The notes: generated by a model not told the origin, from the letters alone. Numbered from the stretch's first letter, positions 15,586-24,663 are shown. The stretch: DNA of 31,449 bases from a virus (IMGVR_UViG_3300038566_000237:1-31449); one strand, 5' to 3'. A program made the numbers and translations.

Positions 15586-18080
15586 TGTCTGATAAATGTT
15601 CCATCCAATTAAAAAATAGACTTAAAGATTTTTATGGTTCGGATAAGTTAGATGAAAAAGTAGGAGCGTTTAAGGCAGAAGTTGAAGGTGTTCTACAACG
15701 CGCCCAGGAAGAAGGGAGCGATCCTCTTAAATATTTAGAAGATAGAATACAGGATAATGTACGTCAGATTGAATTAGATGCGTTTAGGCGTATGGAACAA
15801 GTTAAGAAATATAAAGAAGTTTCCAAACAAATAGACCAATTCGACAATGCTGTGGATGGGTTTAGGTCGCTACTCTATACGAGACATGGAGAGAAGTATC
15901 AAGGGAATTTAAGCCTTGAAGGTCAAATCGCAGCAGATAGAAATAGACGAATAGGTATTTTTAAACGTGAACTTAAAGAAGATATGCACATCCTTAAAAG
16001 ATTAAAGGATGGAGATGAAGTACTAGAGAGAGAAATATATAAATTAGAATACGGGGAATTATCTCAATCTGAACTAGGTAAGATATCTCAAGACGCTATT
16101 AAGGCCCATAAAGCTATTAAGAAGTTAAATGATTACGATTATAAGCAAAAGAAGGTACAAGGAGCTGAAGTAGGTTTCCAAGCGAAACGTATGTTTAGAC
16201 AATACCATGACCCTACTAATATGAGAGAGTTAGGACAGAGAAATTGGGTTGATCTTGTCAGAAAGAATATGAAAGATGAACCTATCATTAGACGTATTGC
16301 AGATGATGAAAAGATGACTAAGAAATATGAGAAGTCTGCTGACCCTGTAGAAGACTTCCTAATGGATCATTACGAAAAAATCATCGTAAATGAATCTAAA
16401 AAAGGCATCAGTATAGAAGACACCTTTCAGTCCTCACAGTTCGCAGGACAACAAAAAGGTTGGGAGTATTCAAGGCTTTTTGAGTTTAAAAATGCAGACG
16501 CTCAGATGGGATATAATCGAAATTTGAACAATGTATCTTTGTTCCAAATGATAAGTAAGGATATTATTAGGGACTCTGGTACAGTAGGTTCTATGTCTTT
16601 ATTAGGACCTAACCCAAATCTATCGATTACCAAATTAATAAGTGAATACGGATTAGAGAACGGCGATACACTTAAAAGAGAGTTTAGAGTAGCGGCAGGT
16701 AGAAAGACAGGAGTAGCTTCTGATCTAATCCCTGTAGCTTCCGAGAAGGCAAGAAAACTTACAGATATGTCCTTACTAAGCACATCTTTATTCTCTACTC
16801 TTCCTGATTTAGCTATCGGGGCTTTCTTAGTTAGCGGTAAAACAGGTAAAAACTTCTTCAACACATTAGGGGATATCGTAGGCGGAAATCTTAAATTGAT
16901 ACCTAAAGGTAAGAGGGAAGAAGTAGCGAGGAGACTTAACATCCTTATGGATGATGAGTTATTCGACTACCATAGGTTAGGGGAAGACGGAGCTTTAAAT
17001 ACTAAACTAGATCCTTTCAAAAACGCTATACTTGAAGACAGTCCGATCAAAAGATCAATGGCCAAAGCAGGAAGAAGACTAGGCGCAGGGATTGATTACG
17101 CCCACAATAAAATAATGAAGATGACAGGACTCCCTGTCCAATCTCAGATTATGAGATTAGCTTCCACTAAAAACTTTGCCATGTATTTATCTGATGTAGC
17201 AGATACCTCATTCGATCAAGTGTATAAAGGCACAAAAGACCTTATGGACCGAGTAGGTATCGAGGAAAGAGACTGGGATATATTAAGACAACACACAATT
17301 AAAGACCTTCCTGATGGATCAAGAATTATAGACGCTGAAGCGGTTTTAGACTTAACTAAAGAACAAGTAGGCATGTCTAATCAAGTAGATTTTGAGCGAT
17401 ATATTTATGGTCTAAATTCTAAAGTATCAGGTATGTACGATTTTGTGGCGAATACAGCTTCACCTACTCCAGGAGTAAGAGCTAAAATGCCCGTAGAGAT
17501 AATCGATCCTAACACAGAAGCTTCGGCAGCTATGAAAACAATGATGCAATATAAGTCTTTCGCATTATCTATATACCGATCTTTACAAGAAGGGATAGGA
17601 GATAGAGTAGGTAAAGACAAGTACACAGATACAGCTACAATGATGATAACTAGTATGGGACTAGCTTATCTAGGGTGGGAAGCTAAGAACTTCATAGCAG
17701 GTAAGGATTCAGTGGAAGTACCGAATCCTGTACAAAACCCAAAAGATTTTGCCAAATTTAGTGCTACATTGTTAGGTAGGGCAGGTACAGCAGGTCTGAT
17801 GTTTGATTTTGTAGCCGCTGACTATAATAGTCCTTGGAAGTCATTGGGGGGAGATCTTATAGGTCCATCTCCTAGAATAGCACAATCTGCAATTTCTTTA
17901 GCTAAATCTCCATTAGATATCTTTATGGCAGAAGACAATAAGGAGACTAGGAAGGCGAAGAGAAATGCGCTCAACAATTTAGAGCGATTAACTCCATCAA
18001 TTCCATTCACCAGAACACTATTAAATGAAAATATTTTTGATATACTACATAAAGCAGGAAATACAGGGGCGAGAAGATGA
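15585..18080 (+). CDS. Large internal virion (ejection) protein, gp16-like C-terminal part
   Basis: A protein of 831 residues, with a charged helical N-terminal half (for example LDAFRRMEQVKKYKEVSKQI) and hydrophobic stretches at about 397-420 (LLSTSLFSTLPDLAIGAFLV) and about 684-704 (MMITSMGLAYLGWEAKNFI). The sections VASEKARKLTDMSLLSTSLF and TMMQYKSFALSIYRSLQEGI resemble the C-terminal parts of giant ejection proteins of marine T7-like phages. No cell-wall hydrolase domain is visible. It starts at a TAATG overlap and ends in an ATGA overlap with the tail fibre gene. Assignment is by pattern and order. Confidence 0.75.
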   Translation: MSDKCSIQLKNRLKDFYGSDKLDEKVGAFKAEVEGVLQRAQEEGSDPLKYLEDRIQDNVRQIELDAFRRMEQVKKYKEVSKQIDQFDNAVDGFRSLLYTRHGEKYQGNLSLEGQIAADRNRRIGIFKRELKEDMHILKRLKDGDEVLEREIYKLEYGELSQSELGKISQDAIKAHKAIKKLNDYDYKQKKVQGAEVGFQAKRMFRQYHDPTNMRELGQRNWVDLVRKNMKDEPIIRRIADDEKMTKKYEKSADPVEDFLMDHYEKIIVNESKKGISIEDTFQSSQFAGQQKGWEYSRLFEFKNADAQMGYNRNLNNVSLFQMISKDIIRDSGTVGSMSLLGPNPNLSITKLISEYGLENGDTLKREFRVAAGRKTGVASDLIPVASEKARKLTDMSLLSTSLFSTLPDLAIGAFLVSGKTGKNFFNTLGDIVGGNLKLIPKGKREEVARRLNILMDDELFDYHRLGEDGALNTKLDPFKNAILEDSPIKRSMAKAGRRLGAGIDYAHNKIMKMTGLPVQSQIMRLASTKNFAMYLSDVADTSFDQVYKGTKDLMDRVGIEERDWDILRQHTIKDLPDGSRIIDAEAVLDLTKEQVGMSNQVDFERYIYGLNSKVSGMYDFVANTASPTPGVRAKMPVEIIDPNTEASAAMKTMMQYKSFALSIYRSLQEGIGDRVGKDKYTDTATMMITSMGLAYLGWEAKNFIAGKDSVEVPNPVQNPKDFAKFSATLLGRAGTAGLMFDFVAADYNSPWKSLGGDLIGPSPRIAQSAISLAKSPLDIFMAEDNKETRKAKRNALNNLERLTPSIPFTRTLLNENIFDILHKAGNTGARR

Positions 18081-19282
18081 CCATAGCAAATACTACAACA
18101 GAAGCTATCTATACAGGGGACGGAGCTAACGTAAATTTCTCCATACCTTGTGCTTACCTTTCAGGGGAAGTAACTAATATAAAGGTTATATTAAGGGACA
18201 ATAGTGTAGATCCTGCGACAGAGACGGCGCAGACAGCTCCTACTCATTGGAGTTTCGATGATCCTACAGATCCTACGATTATTACTTTTGTTGCTGCTCC
18301 TGCAGCTACAGAACAAGTTTTAGTTTACAGAGAAACGACGATTGACCAAGAGACAGATCTTCCATCAGCAACACAAGTTATAGAAGATCAGATGGATCGA
18401 CTGGCTTTGATGATACAAGAGATTAACTCAAAGATCGGAAGAACAATACTGTTCGCTAGATCTGCAGGTGTTTCAGGTAAAGCTATCCCTGATCCAGAAG
18501 ACGGTAAGTATTTAGGATGGGATGGTACGGATCTTGCTAACCTAGATGCGGTTGCAGGAGCGACGGGAGCGACTGGTGCTACTGGTGCTACTGGAGCGAC
18601 GGGAGCGACTGGTGCTACTGGGGCGACTGGGGCGACTGGAGCTGCAGGCGGAGATGGTAGTGATGGTGTTTTTAGTGAAATAGCTAATGAGACTGAAGCA
18701 ATTACTGGCACGAACAATACTAAAGGAATGAGTCCTTTAAGAACTAAGCAAGCTATTGACGATGCTTTAACTGATTATACAGATACAACAGGGCAGAATG
18801 TTATCGATGCAGCTCAAAACGCATTGATATCTGATGCCAGAAATAGGATTCAAGTAGTAGAAAACAATTTAGATATAAATCAATTCAGCGGTAAGCAGGA
18901 TTTACAGAACAATCAGGCAGTGGCCATAAGTTTAGAAGGTGCCGATGCCGATGTTGCGGAAGTAGGATACGGAGATCCGATGTCACGTAACAATTCAGGG
19001 ACTAGATTTTGCGAAATCTCCTGCCTTATTACTAGGGCAGATGCAGGTGAAACAAGGCTAGTACATGTAGTTTTAGTTATCTACTATTATTCTGGTCAAT
19101 GGTACATAGGCAGGAAGTCTACTACCGTCCTCAACGATGGGGAACCAGATGGCGTGACCTTCGACATTACTACGGATGGCAGTGGCGTAGGTCTAGTTAA
19201 TTATACCACTGACAATATGTCAGGTGGTACTTATACAGGACAAATTTATTGGTTAGGAAGGGAGATACCTTATGTCAGCTAG
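18077..19282 (+). CDS. Tail fibre protein with T7-type N-terminus and collagen-like stretch
   Basis: Adhesin attached to the tail. The 401 residues open with the T7 tail-fibre N-terminal domain (about 1-130; TEAIYTGDGANVNFSIPCAY, then LVYRETTIDQETDLPSATQV and DQMDRLALMIQEIN), which docks to the adaptor/nozzle. Residues 161-187 are nine Gly-Ala-Thr repeats, probably a collagen-like triple helix, followed by GAAGGDGSDG. A possible coiled coil (about 240-275) precedes a C-terminal domain of about 115 residues (from ISLEGADADVAEVG) that I do not recognise and which may bind the receptor. The gene overlaps the ejection gene (ATGA) and the next fibre-like gene by 11 bases. Confidence 0.88.
   Translation: MTIANTTTEAIYTGDGANVNFSIPCAYLSGEVTNIKVILRDNSVDPATETAQTAPTHWSFDDPTDPTIITFVAAPAATEQVLVYRETTIDQETDLPSATQVIEDQMDRLALMIQEINSKIGRTILFARSAGVSGKAIPDPEDGKYLGWDGTDLANLDAVAGATGATGATGATGATGATGATGATGATGAAGGDGSDGVFSEIANETEAITGTNNTKGMSPLRTKQAIDDALTDYTDTTGQNVIDAAQNALISDARNRIQVVENNLDINQFSGKQDLQNNQAVAISLEGADADVAEVGYGDPMSRNNSGTRFCEISCLITRADAGETRLVHVVLVIYYYSGQWYIGRKSTTVLNDGEPDGVTFDITTDGSGVGLVNYTTDNMSGGTYTGQIYWLGREIPYVS
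18557..18637 (+). repeat. Nine tandem 9-base repeats encoding Gly-Ala-Thr
   Basis: Units GGN-GCN-ACN in nine copies (for example GGAGCGACG and GGTGCTACT). Codon choice differs between units, but groups of units recur, which suggests duplication in blocks. The protein stretch is collagen-like. This is a coding repeat, not a CRISPR array. Confidence 0.9.
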
Positions 19283-22200
19283 GAACAGAATAATTACGGC
19301 GGTGTTAACCGTTATAACCTTAATCACTGTGGCCATGGCCAAATATGATATCTACCCCGATACAATGGCCGTAGGTAGTCTACAGAAACCAGAAGACGGT
19401 TTAGCTTTTGTAGTACAAACCACTACTAAAGCATCAGTACCTTGCCCTAAAATGACAGAAGTACAAAGAGATGCTTTATCAGATATTGGTCCAGGCTTTT
19501 GTATATTTAATACGACAGCAGCAGGAACTCAATTTTACAATGGTTCAACCTGGTTAAACGCAGGATCAGGTGCAGTACTAGCTGAATGGGCCACAGGAAC
19601 TTTATACGGCATAGGTAACTTTGTTTACACAACACCAGACTACAAATTATGGGTAGCGACTACATCTCACACAGCAGGAGCTACATTTGCAGGGGATCTA
19701 GCTAATTGGGATGAACTATCATCAGGTATGGCAGGGATTGGATCTTCTACTGACAATGCTATAACTAGATGGGATGGAACCGCAGGGAACACTCTTCAAG
19801 ACAGTAGCGTACTTATAGACGATACCGATAATGTAAGTGGTGTAGCTGATTTAGATATTACAGGAACATTCGCTTCATCTTCATTAAATGATGGATTTTT
19901 ACTTAGATCAACTACGGGAGATATTGCGGAAAGTGGTGTTACTATAGATGGTTCAGATAACTTAGTAACTACAGGTGAAATAACAGTAGGGAGTGGAACC
20001 TCGCTTGAGTTCGACGTTGGTGAGTCTTTATATAGAGCTAGATCTACAGGAATGGCAGAACCTACTACCTTGGCAGCAAATGGTGGGGACAATACTAAAT
20101 TTGATATAGGTACTGTAACAGGACAAATTGTAGATACGACAGGTGTGACATACACTACTATCAATTACGCAGGGGCAACTGCTGTTACTCCATCAATCAC
20201 AAGTGGAGCAAACTACATATTGATAAATAGTGCAGGGGCTTTAGTTCAACAATCTACTGTACCTACTCCATCTGAGAGAAGACAAAACATATTTGTAGGT
20301 AGAGTAATTACAAACGCTACAGTGGTGTCGGCTACCGTAGTAGAACCAGTTATCACAGAAAACCTTGCTAATAGTGTATGGGATTTAATGATTTCGTTAG
20401 GGTTTTTCAACGACAATGGTAACAGTATATCAGCTAATGGATCTAATTTAGAAATAGATAAAACAACAGGGACCATATTCGCACCAGGGGCTAATTATAA
20501 TACTGATAGAGATGACCCAAATAGAGTAACAATCGCAGCTTGTACAACTTGTACATATTTCCCTATCTTAAGATCAGGTGTAGGACTTGCTTCTAAGACT
20601 GTCCTAGATGTTGCCAACTATGATGTAGGAGGAGTGGTTACTGCAATTGGAGGGAGTTCAAACGAAGCTACTAACCATAGAGTCTATCTTTTTCCTTCTG
20701 GATCTATCGTCATAGCTTATGGACAAGAAACATTTAATAACCCTACACAAGCTCAAGCTAGAATAGCTAGAGAATCTTACGTTAAAAATCCTATTTTAAA
20801 TGGGGGGGTCTTAGTAGCGATTATATCAGCAGCTAAAAATGCAACTGATTTATCGGACGACTCCCAAGCTAAATTCTCTTACCCGTCACAATTCGGTGAA
20901 ACGGTTTCAGGTTCAGGTGGTGTCGCAGCGGCAACTTTACAAGGGGCTTACGACAACTCCACTCAACCGCAAATAGTTCTTAATAGCACATTAGATGGGT
21001 TTCAAGTATTAGACGCTTCCACTCCTATAGCATCGCCATTATTTGAAGTATTAAGTAATGACACTTTAACAGATTACTTCGCGGTAAGTGCGGACTCAGT
21101 AAGTACATCTAACGACATACTAATGACAGGTACGGGACAACTAGACCTTCCAGTCGGTACGACAGCACAAAGAAGCGGTACTCCTAACAGCGGTATGCTT
21201 AGATTCAATTCCGATACAACTTCATTTGAAGGGTATGATGGGAGTGCGTGGGGTAGTATCGGTGGAGCAGGTAGTGGAGGAGTCAATTACATTACTAATA
21301 GCGACCTTGAAGCTAATGATGATGGATATGATACTTTTGATGATGCTTCAGCTTATGTTGATGGTACAGGTGGTACAGCTTCAAACTTAACACTAACAAG
21401 AAACAACACTTCACCAATTAAAGGTAGTGGAGATTTAAAACTTGTTCAAGATGCTGTAGCCTCTCCTGCTGCTTTATATGAAGGCTTTAGCTACGACTTT
21501 ACCATTGATAAAGGAATGCAAGCTCAAAAACTAACGGGATCGTTCTGGTACGATGCTAGTGATGCTGATTATGTCGATGACGATATCCGTATATTTGTTT
21601 ATGACGTAACTAACTCTCAAATAATTAGAGTTAACGGTGAAGATATTAAAGGTGGTAAGGGGGTTCATTACTTCCAATTCCAAACAGCTCCAGACTCTAC
21701 TAGTTATAGAGTTTCCTTTATGGTCAACCAAGAAAATACAAACGGATTTGATATTTACTTCGATCAAATTGCAGTAGGCCCTACTAAATTAGCTAGAGGT
21801 ACAATCGTTACAAATTGGGAGGATTTTACTCCTACAGGATCTTGGGTTTCTAATACTACATATTCAGGTAGGTATAGAAGAGTTGGTTCTGATATGGAAA
21901 TTCAATATAAAATAGAACTATCGGGGGCACCAACTGCTACCGCACTAGACATTAACCTACCTAGTGGTTTAGCTATAGATTCGTCCAAAATATATTTAAC
22001 CTCATCTACATTTACAGGTTCTGGTTATGTTAGAGATGATGGAGTAGCTAGTTATGCAGCAGGAACAGCTTACATAGGAAACGCTTCTTCATTAAGAGTT
22101 GTATATTATAGAGATACGTCGGGTGAAACGACAACTACATCAGTCACCCAAACAGCACCAGTAACCCTAGGAAGTAGTGACTCAATCACATTAGAAGCTA

Positions 22201-23144
22201 CAGTACCTATATCTGGGTGGACTGCTGACAGTGTAATGAGTGAAGATTTAGGTGGGAGAGATATTCAGGCAAGATTTTATAGGTCGTCTAACCAGTCTAT
22301 AACAACAGCTACAGAAACAAAAATACAACTAGATTCAGTAAATTACGATACAACAGCATCATTTGATAATACGACTAACTATGATTATACAATCCCAGAG
22401 TCAGGGTATTATGATGTTTTAGCTCAAGTTAATATAGGTAACACATCGTCTTCAACGGTATCTGCTAATCAAAGGGCTTTTGTAACGTATAAAACCAATG
22501 GCGGATCAGAGCACACCCTAGGAGGCAAAAGATTGTCTGGGGGTTTTACAGGTGTATGGAATTTTGACTTATCGGGTTCAGATAAGCGGTATTTTGATAA
22601 AGACGATGTTTTAACATTTTTTGTTGAACATAACCTTGGAAGTAATGTTAAAGTTGGTTCATCTAGTGATGATAACACTTTTGTAGCTATCAATAAGTCA
22701 GCAACACCTCAAACAATGCTAGAAACTGAAACAGTGGCAGCTAGGTATACTACAAACGCAGGGTTATCTATAGGTGCTGGCGGAGCTGATATTATATATG
22801 AAGACTTAATTAGCGATACACATAATGCTTACAACACTGCTAATGGTGATTATGTTTTCCCTGTTACTGGTTGCTATATGTATAATTATTCAGCAGCAAA
22901 TGATGGATCAGATGCTTACTCTACAAGCCAAAACATGAATATAGATGTGAAACTAAATGGAACTGATATTGATCGAGATATTTTATTCGGTTCTGGAGGT
23001 AGCGGCATCATACAGTTAAAGGTTAGCGGTTTAATATGTGGAAGTAGGGGTGATATTTTAGATATAGATGTTCAGTCTTCTGTAACATCTAATTTAAATA
23101 CAACCTCTAAATATAACACTTTCTCAATAGCAAGGATCAAATAA
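19272..23144 (+). CDS. Large modular fibre-like protein with N-terminal signal peptide
   Basis: Probably a second adhesin, 1290 residues. ATG 19272 has a good ribosome site (GGAAGGGAG). Residues 1-23 look like a Sec signal peptide: basic start (MSARNR), hydrophobic core (IITAVLTVITLITV), AMA before K24. Then come beta-rich modules known from phage tail proteins: AITRWDGTAGNTLQDSSVLI (about 162-181), a module around ISANGSNLEIDKTTGTIF (about 380-560), a carbohydrate-binding-like module (about 670-845, from NYITNSDLEANDDGYDTFDD), a beta module (about 850-985, RYRRVGSDMEIQYKIEL), and two C1q/TNF-like jelly rolls at about 1000-1140 and 1150-1290. No T7-type attachment domain is present. It overlaps the tail fibre gene by 11 bases. 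It could instead be secreted from the host cell. Confidence 0.82.
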   Translation: MSARNRIITAVLTVITLITVAMAKYDIYPDTMAVGSLQKPEDGLAFVVQTTTKASVPCPKMTEVQRDALSDIGPGFCIFNTTAAGTQFYNGSTWLNAGSGAVLAEWATGTLYGIGNFVYTTPDYKLWVATTSHTAGATFAGDLANWDELSSGMAGIGSSTDNAITRWDGTAGNTLQDSSVLIDDTDNVSGVADLDITGTFASSSLNDGFLLRSTTGDIAESGVTIDGSDNLVTTGEITVGSGTSLEFDVGESLYRARSTGMAEPTTLAANGGDNTKFDIGTVTGQIVDTTGVTYTTINYAGATAVTPSITSGANYILINSAGALVQQSTVPTPSERRQNIFVGRVITNATVVSATVVEPVITENLANSVWDLMISLGFFNDNGNSISANGSNLEIDKTTGTIFAPGANYNTDRDDPNRVTIAACTTCTYFPILRSGVGLASKTVLDVANYDVGGVVTAIGGSSNEATNHRVYLFPSGSIVIAYGQETFNNPTQAQARIARESYVKNPILNGGVLVAIISAAKNATDLSDDSQAKFSYPSQFGETVSGSGGVAAATLQGAYDNSTQPQIVLNSTLDGFQVLDASTPIASPLFEVLSNDTLTDYFAVSADSVSTSNDILMTGTGQLDLPVGTTAQRSGTPNSGMLRFNSDTTSFEGYDGSAWGSIGGAGSGGVNYITNSDLEANDDGYDTFDDASAYVDGTGGTASNLTLTRNNTSPIKGSGDLKLVQDAVASPAALYEGFSYDFTIDKGMQAQKLTGSFWYDASDADYVDDDIRIFVYDVTNSQIIRVNGEDIKGGKGVHYFQFQTAPDSTSYRVSFMVNQENTNGFDIYFDQIAVGPTKLARGTIVTNWEDFTPTGSWVSNTTYSGRYRRVGSDMEIQYKIELSGAPTATALDINLPSGLAIDSSKIYLTSSTFTGSGYVRDDGVASYAAGTAYIGNASSLRVVYYRDTSGETTTTSVTQTAPVTLGSSDSITLEATVPISGWTADSVMSEDLGGRDIQARFYRSSNQSITTATETKIQLDSVNYDTTASFDNTTNYDYTIPESGYYDVLAQVNIGNTSSSTVSANQRAFVTYKTNGGSEHTLGGKRLSGGFTGVWNFDLSGSDKRYFDKDDVLTFFVEHNLGSNVKVGSSSDDNTFVAINKSATPQTMLETETVAARYTTNAGLSIGAGGADIIYEDLISDTHNAYNTANGDYVFPVTGCYMYNYSAANDGSDAYSTSQNMNIDVKLNGTDIDRDILFGSGGSGIIQLKVSGLICGSRGDILDIDVQSSVTSNLNTTSKYNTFSIARIK

Positions 23145-23161
23145 ATCAAGGAGGGTTTATA

Positions 23162-23485
23162 GTGCAAAATAAAGATATAATTGAAAGTCTATTTAAGGGA
23201 ATAGCAACGATACTTATGGCCCTTTGTCTTTACATATTAAGAGATTTTGGATCAAGCCTAGATAATATGCAGAAAAGTGTTAATAGACTAAATGTATCAT
23301 TCGCCACAATGAGTGAGAAAATGGTCAATAACACTTCAAGGTACAGTATAGTAGAAAAGAGATTGTTTATTATAGAGAAAAGGTTAGATGATAGAACTAA
23401 GGACCGCTGGACTAAGCAAGACCAAAGGGAGTTCGCCAAAGAGATAAAAACCCTACTAGAAAACCTAGAAGGGAAAATCAAATAG
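23162..23485 (+). CDS. Small membrane protein with coiled coil, possible holin or spanin
   Basis: A protein of 107 residues from GTG 23162, with a strong ribosome site (AAGGAGG). One predicted membrane segment (about residues 13-28, GIATILMALCLYIL) is followed by a long charged helix (SVNRLNVSFATMSEKM, then IVEKRLFIIEKRLDDRTKDR). The pattern 'one membrane helix plus coiled coil plus DR(W/Y)T' is common in phage proteins annotated as holin-like, XhlA-like or Rz-like. The position after the tail fibre genes matches the T7 holin gene. No lipobox or endolysin partner is visible, so the lysis role is only a suggestion. Confidence 0.65.
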   Translation: MQNKDIIESLFKGIATILMALCLYILRDFGSSLDNMQKSVNRLNVSFATMSEKMVNNTSRYSIVEKRLFIIEKRLDDRTKDRWTKQDQREFAKEIKTLLENLEGKIK

Positions 23486-23494
23486 GAGATAATT

Positions 23495-23782
23495 ATGGAA
23501 GTAGATGACAAAATTAAGTACGGATTTAACGGTTCAAATTTTGAATTAGCTTATGATGGAAATGCAGATGGTGAAAACTCTGTAAAAATGGCAGTAAACT
23601 TAATGGAAGTCCTAGATGAACTTAAGAAAGGCGATAGCGATTCAGTAGAAATCGAAGCTAAATCAGTTAAGATTTCTATGGAAGGTTCCAAAATCATCAT
23701 CAAGGTTGATGCTAATAAAGACGGTGAAGAGTTTTTACTAGTTGAAGCGGATCTTGCTGAAGGTTTCGACGAGGCTTTCTAA
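23495..23782 (+). CDS. Small acidic protein of unknown function
   Basis: A protein of 95 residues with strong acidic bias (VEADLAEGFDEAF at the end) and alternating beta-prone stretches (SVEIEAKSVKISMEGSKIII). No membrane segment and no known motif. It has a good ribosome site (AGGAG) and its stop overlaps the next start as TAATG. I do not recognise it. It is part of the small gene group at the end of the virion operon. Confidence 0.68.
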   Translation: MEVDDKIKYGFNGSNFELAYDGNADGENSVKMAVNLMEVLDELKKGDSDSVEIEAKSVKISMEGSKIIIKVDANKDGEEFLLVEADLAEGFDEAF

Positions 23783-23967
23783 TGTCCAGGCTATTTAGAG
23801 TCCTACTCAAAGCGGTAGGACTTAAAACTCTTTTACGTTGGGGATGGCGATATGCTATTTACCCAAAACTTAAAGAATGGACAGAGTCTAACGACGTACC
23901 TGAATGGGATGAGAAGATATTGAAGTTTGTTAACGACAATATCAATAAAGCTATCGACCTAATTTAG
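23782..23967 (+). CDS. Very small protein with amphipathic basic N-terminus
   Basis: A protein of 61 residues. The first 30 are basic and hydrophobic (MSRLFRVLLKAVGLKTLLRW, then GWRYAIYP), likely an amphipathic or membrane-associated helix. The rest is acidic, then helical (KFVNDNINKAIDLI). Translation is coupled to the acidic gene before it by TAATG. It is the last gene of the + strand operon. It could be membrane-active, and so a lysis candidate, but no family is recognised. Confidence 0.6.
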   Translation: MSRLFRVLLKAVGLKTLLRWGWRYAIYPKLKEWTESNDVPEWDEKILKFVNDNINKAIDLI

Positions 23968-24096
23968 TTATTTTAATGATGCAGGATTTAAGGATGTTAA
24001 CGTGTTCTACGTTATGTTCCTTAACTTCCTCATCATTAATATCTACAATCCAATTTGTAGGTTTATTCTCCCATTATAAGGCTTTACTGATTTATA
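23968..24096. other. Junction between converging operons
   Basis: These 129 bases separate the last virion gene from the end of the replication operon. Most of the stretch is occupied by a long imperfect hairpin (23973-24039), then a small hairpin CTACAA/TTGTAG (24043-24060). A 43-codon open frame on the + strand (from ATG 23976) runs through the hairpin and is probably chance. Confidence 0.6.
23973..24039. terminator. Long imperfect hairpin, possible bidirectional terminator
   Basis: Nested pairs are TTAATGATG (23973-23981) with CATCATTAA (24031-24039), AGGA (23983-23986) with TCCT (24027-24030), TTAAGGA (23988-23994) with TCCTTAA (24018-24024), and TAACGT (23998-24003) with ACGTTA (24009-24014), giving a five-base loop. 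That makes 26 pairs with short mismatches. It reads similarly on both strands and lies where two operons converge. It is AT-rich and lacks a clean T tract on either side, so ordinary rho-independent termination is not certain. The folded RNA may also block convergent transcription or shield the 3' ends. Confidence 0.5.
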
Positions 24097-24663
24097 TCAA
24101 TCAATAAGATCAGGTAATTCAGATGAAGGCATTTCTTTATCTCTACCCTTATATTCTTTCTTAATTTCAGCTATTTGCTGTTCAATAAAAGCATTATATT
24201 TTTTAGACATGCCAGAAGATTTTATAAATTCTCTCGTCCATTTATATTTGAAATCGAGTTCAGCATGATTACGTAAAACTTCTTCCTGGTCATCAATCAT
24301 TACTCTAAATCGGTCATAAAACTCTTCATACTGTACGATGATGTTTTTAAAGTACGGGTATTGAGCTTTCCAGAATAACTTTAACGCTTGAAGATTCGAC
24401 ATACCTGAGTAAAAACCGCATCCTGTAGATAACACGAAGTCAAAATGAGTGTAGTCAATACCTTCATCGTCTTCCTGATCCATAAGAATAGCTTTCTTCT
24501 CTATAGCCTTCTGATATCTAGCGACCTTAGACTTATCAAATGTCCCTACTAATTTTAAACCTTCTTCCTCGTCAAACTTACGATCGACTAATTTATCTCC
24601 GATCCCTAGCTTATCTTCAGGTTTTGTCATCTTACTCTTTTCACCAACTATAGGTATGCTCAT
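24097..24663 (-). CDS. Protein of unknown function at the end of the replication operon
   Basis: A protein of 188 residues. The N-terminal 60 are charged and probably disordered. The middle has YTHFDFVLSTGCGFYSGMSN followed by aromatic helices (ALKLFWKAQYPYFKNIIVQY, then EEFYDRFRVMID). The end is acidic. I do not recognise the family. The ribosome site AAGGAG lies inside the end of the previous gene, and the start overlaps that stop as ATGA, so it is made together with the putative metallopeptidase. This coupling suggests a shared function. Confidence 0.72.
   Translation of the reverse strand: MSIPIVGEKSKMTKPEDKLGIGDKLVDRKFDEEEGLKLVGTFDKSKVARYQKAIEKKAILMDQEDDEGIDYTHFDFVLSTGCGFYSGMSNLQALKLFWKAQYPYFKNIIVQYEEFYDRFRVMIDDQEEVLRNHAELDFKYKWTREFIKSSGMSKKYNAFIEQQIAEIKKEYKGRDKEMPSSELPDLID

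Noticed and set aside
18557-18637. A CRISPR-like or non-coding tandem array
   Set aside because: The units are 9 bases, in frame and encode Gly-Ala-Thr. There are no spacers.
24043-24060. Small hairpin CTACAA/TTGTAG as an independent terminator
   Set aside because: Six AT-rich pairs with no T tract. Too weak to call on its own.
23976-24107. A 43-codon open frame on the + strand across the operon junction
   Set aside because: No ribosome site, poor composition, and it runs through the hairpin and into the end of the opposite gene.
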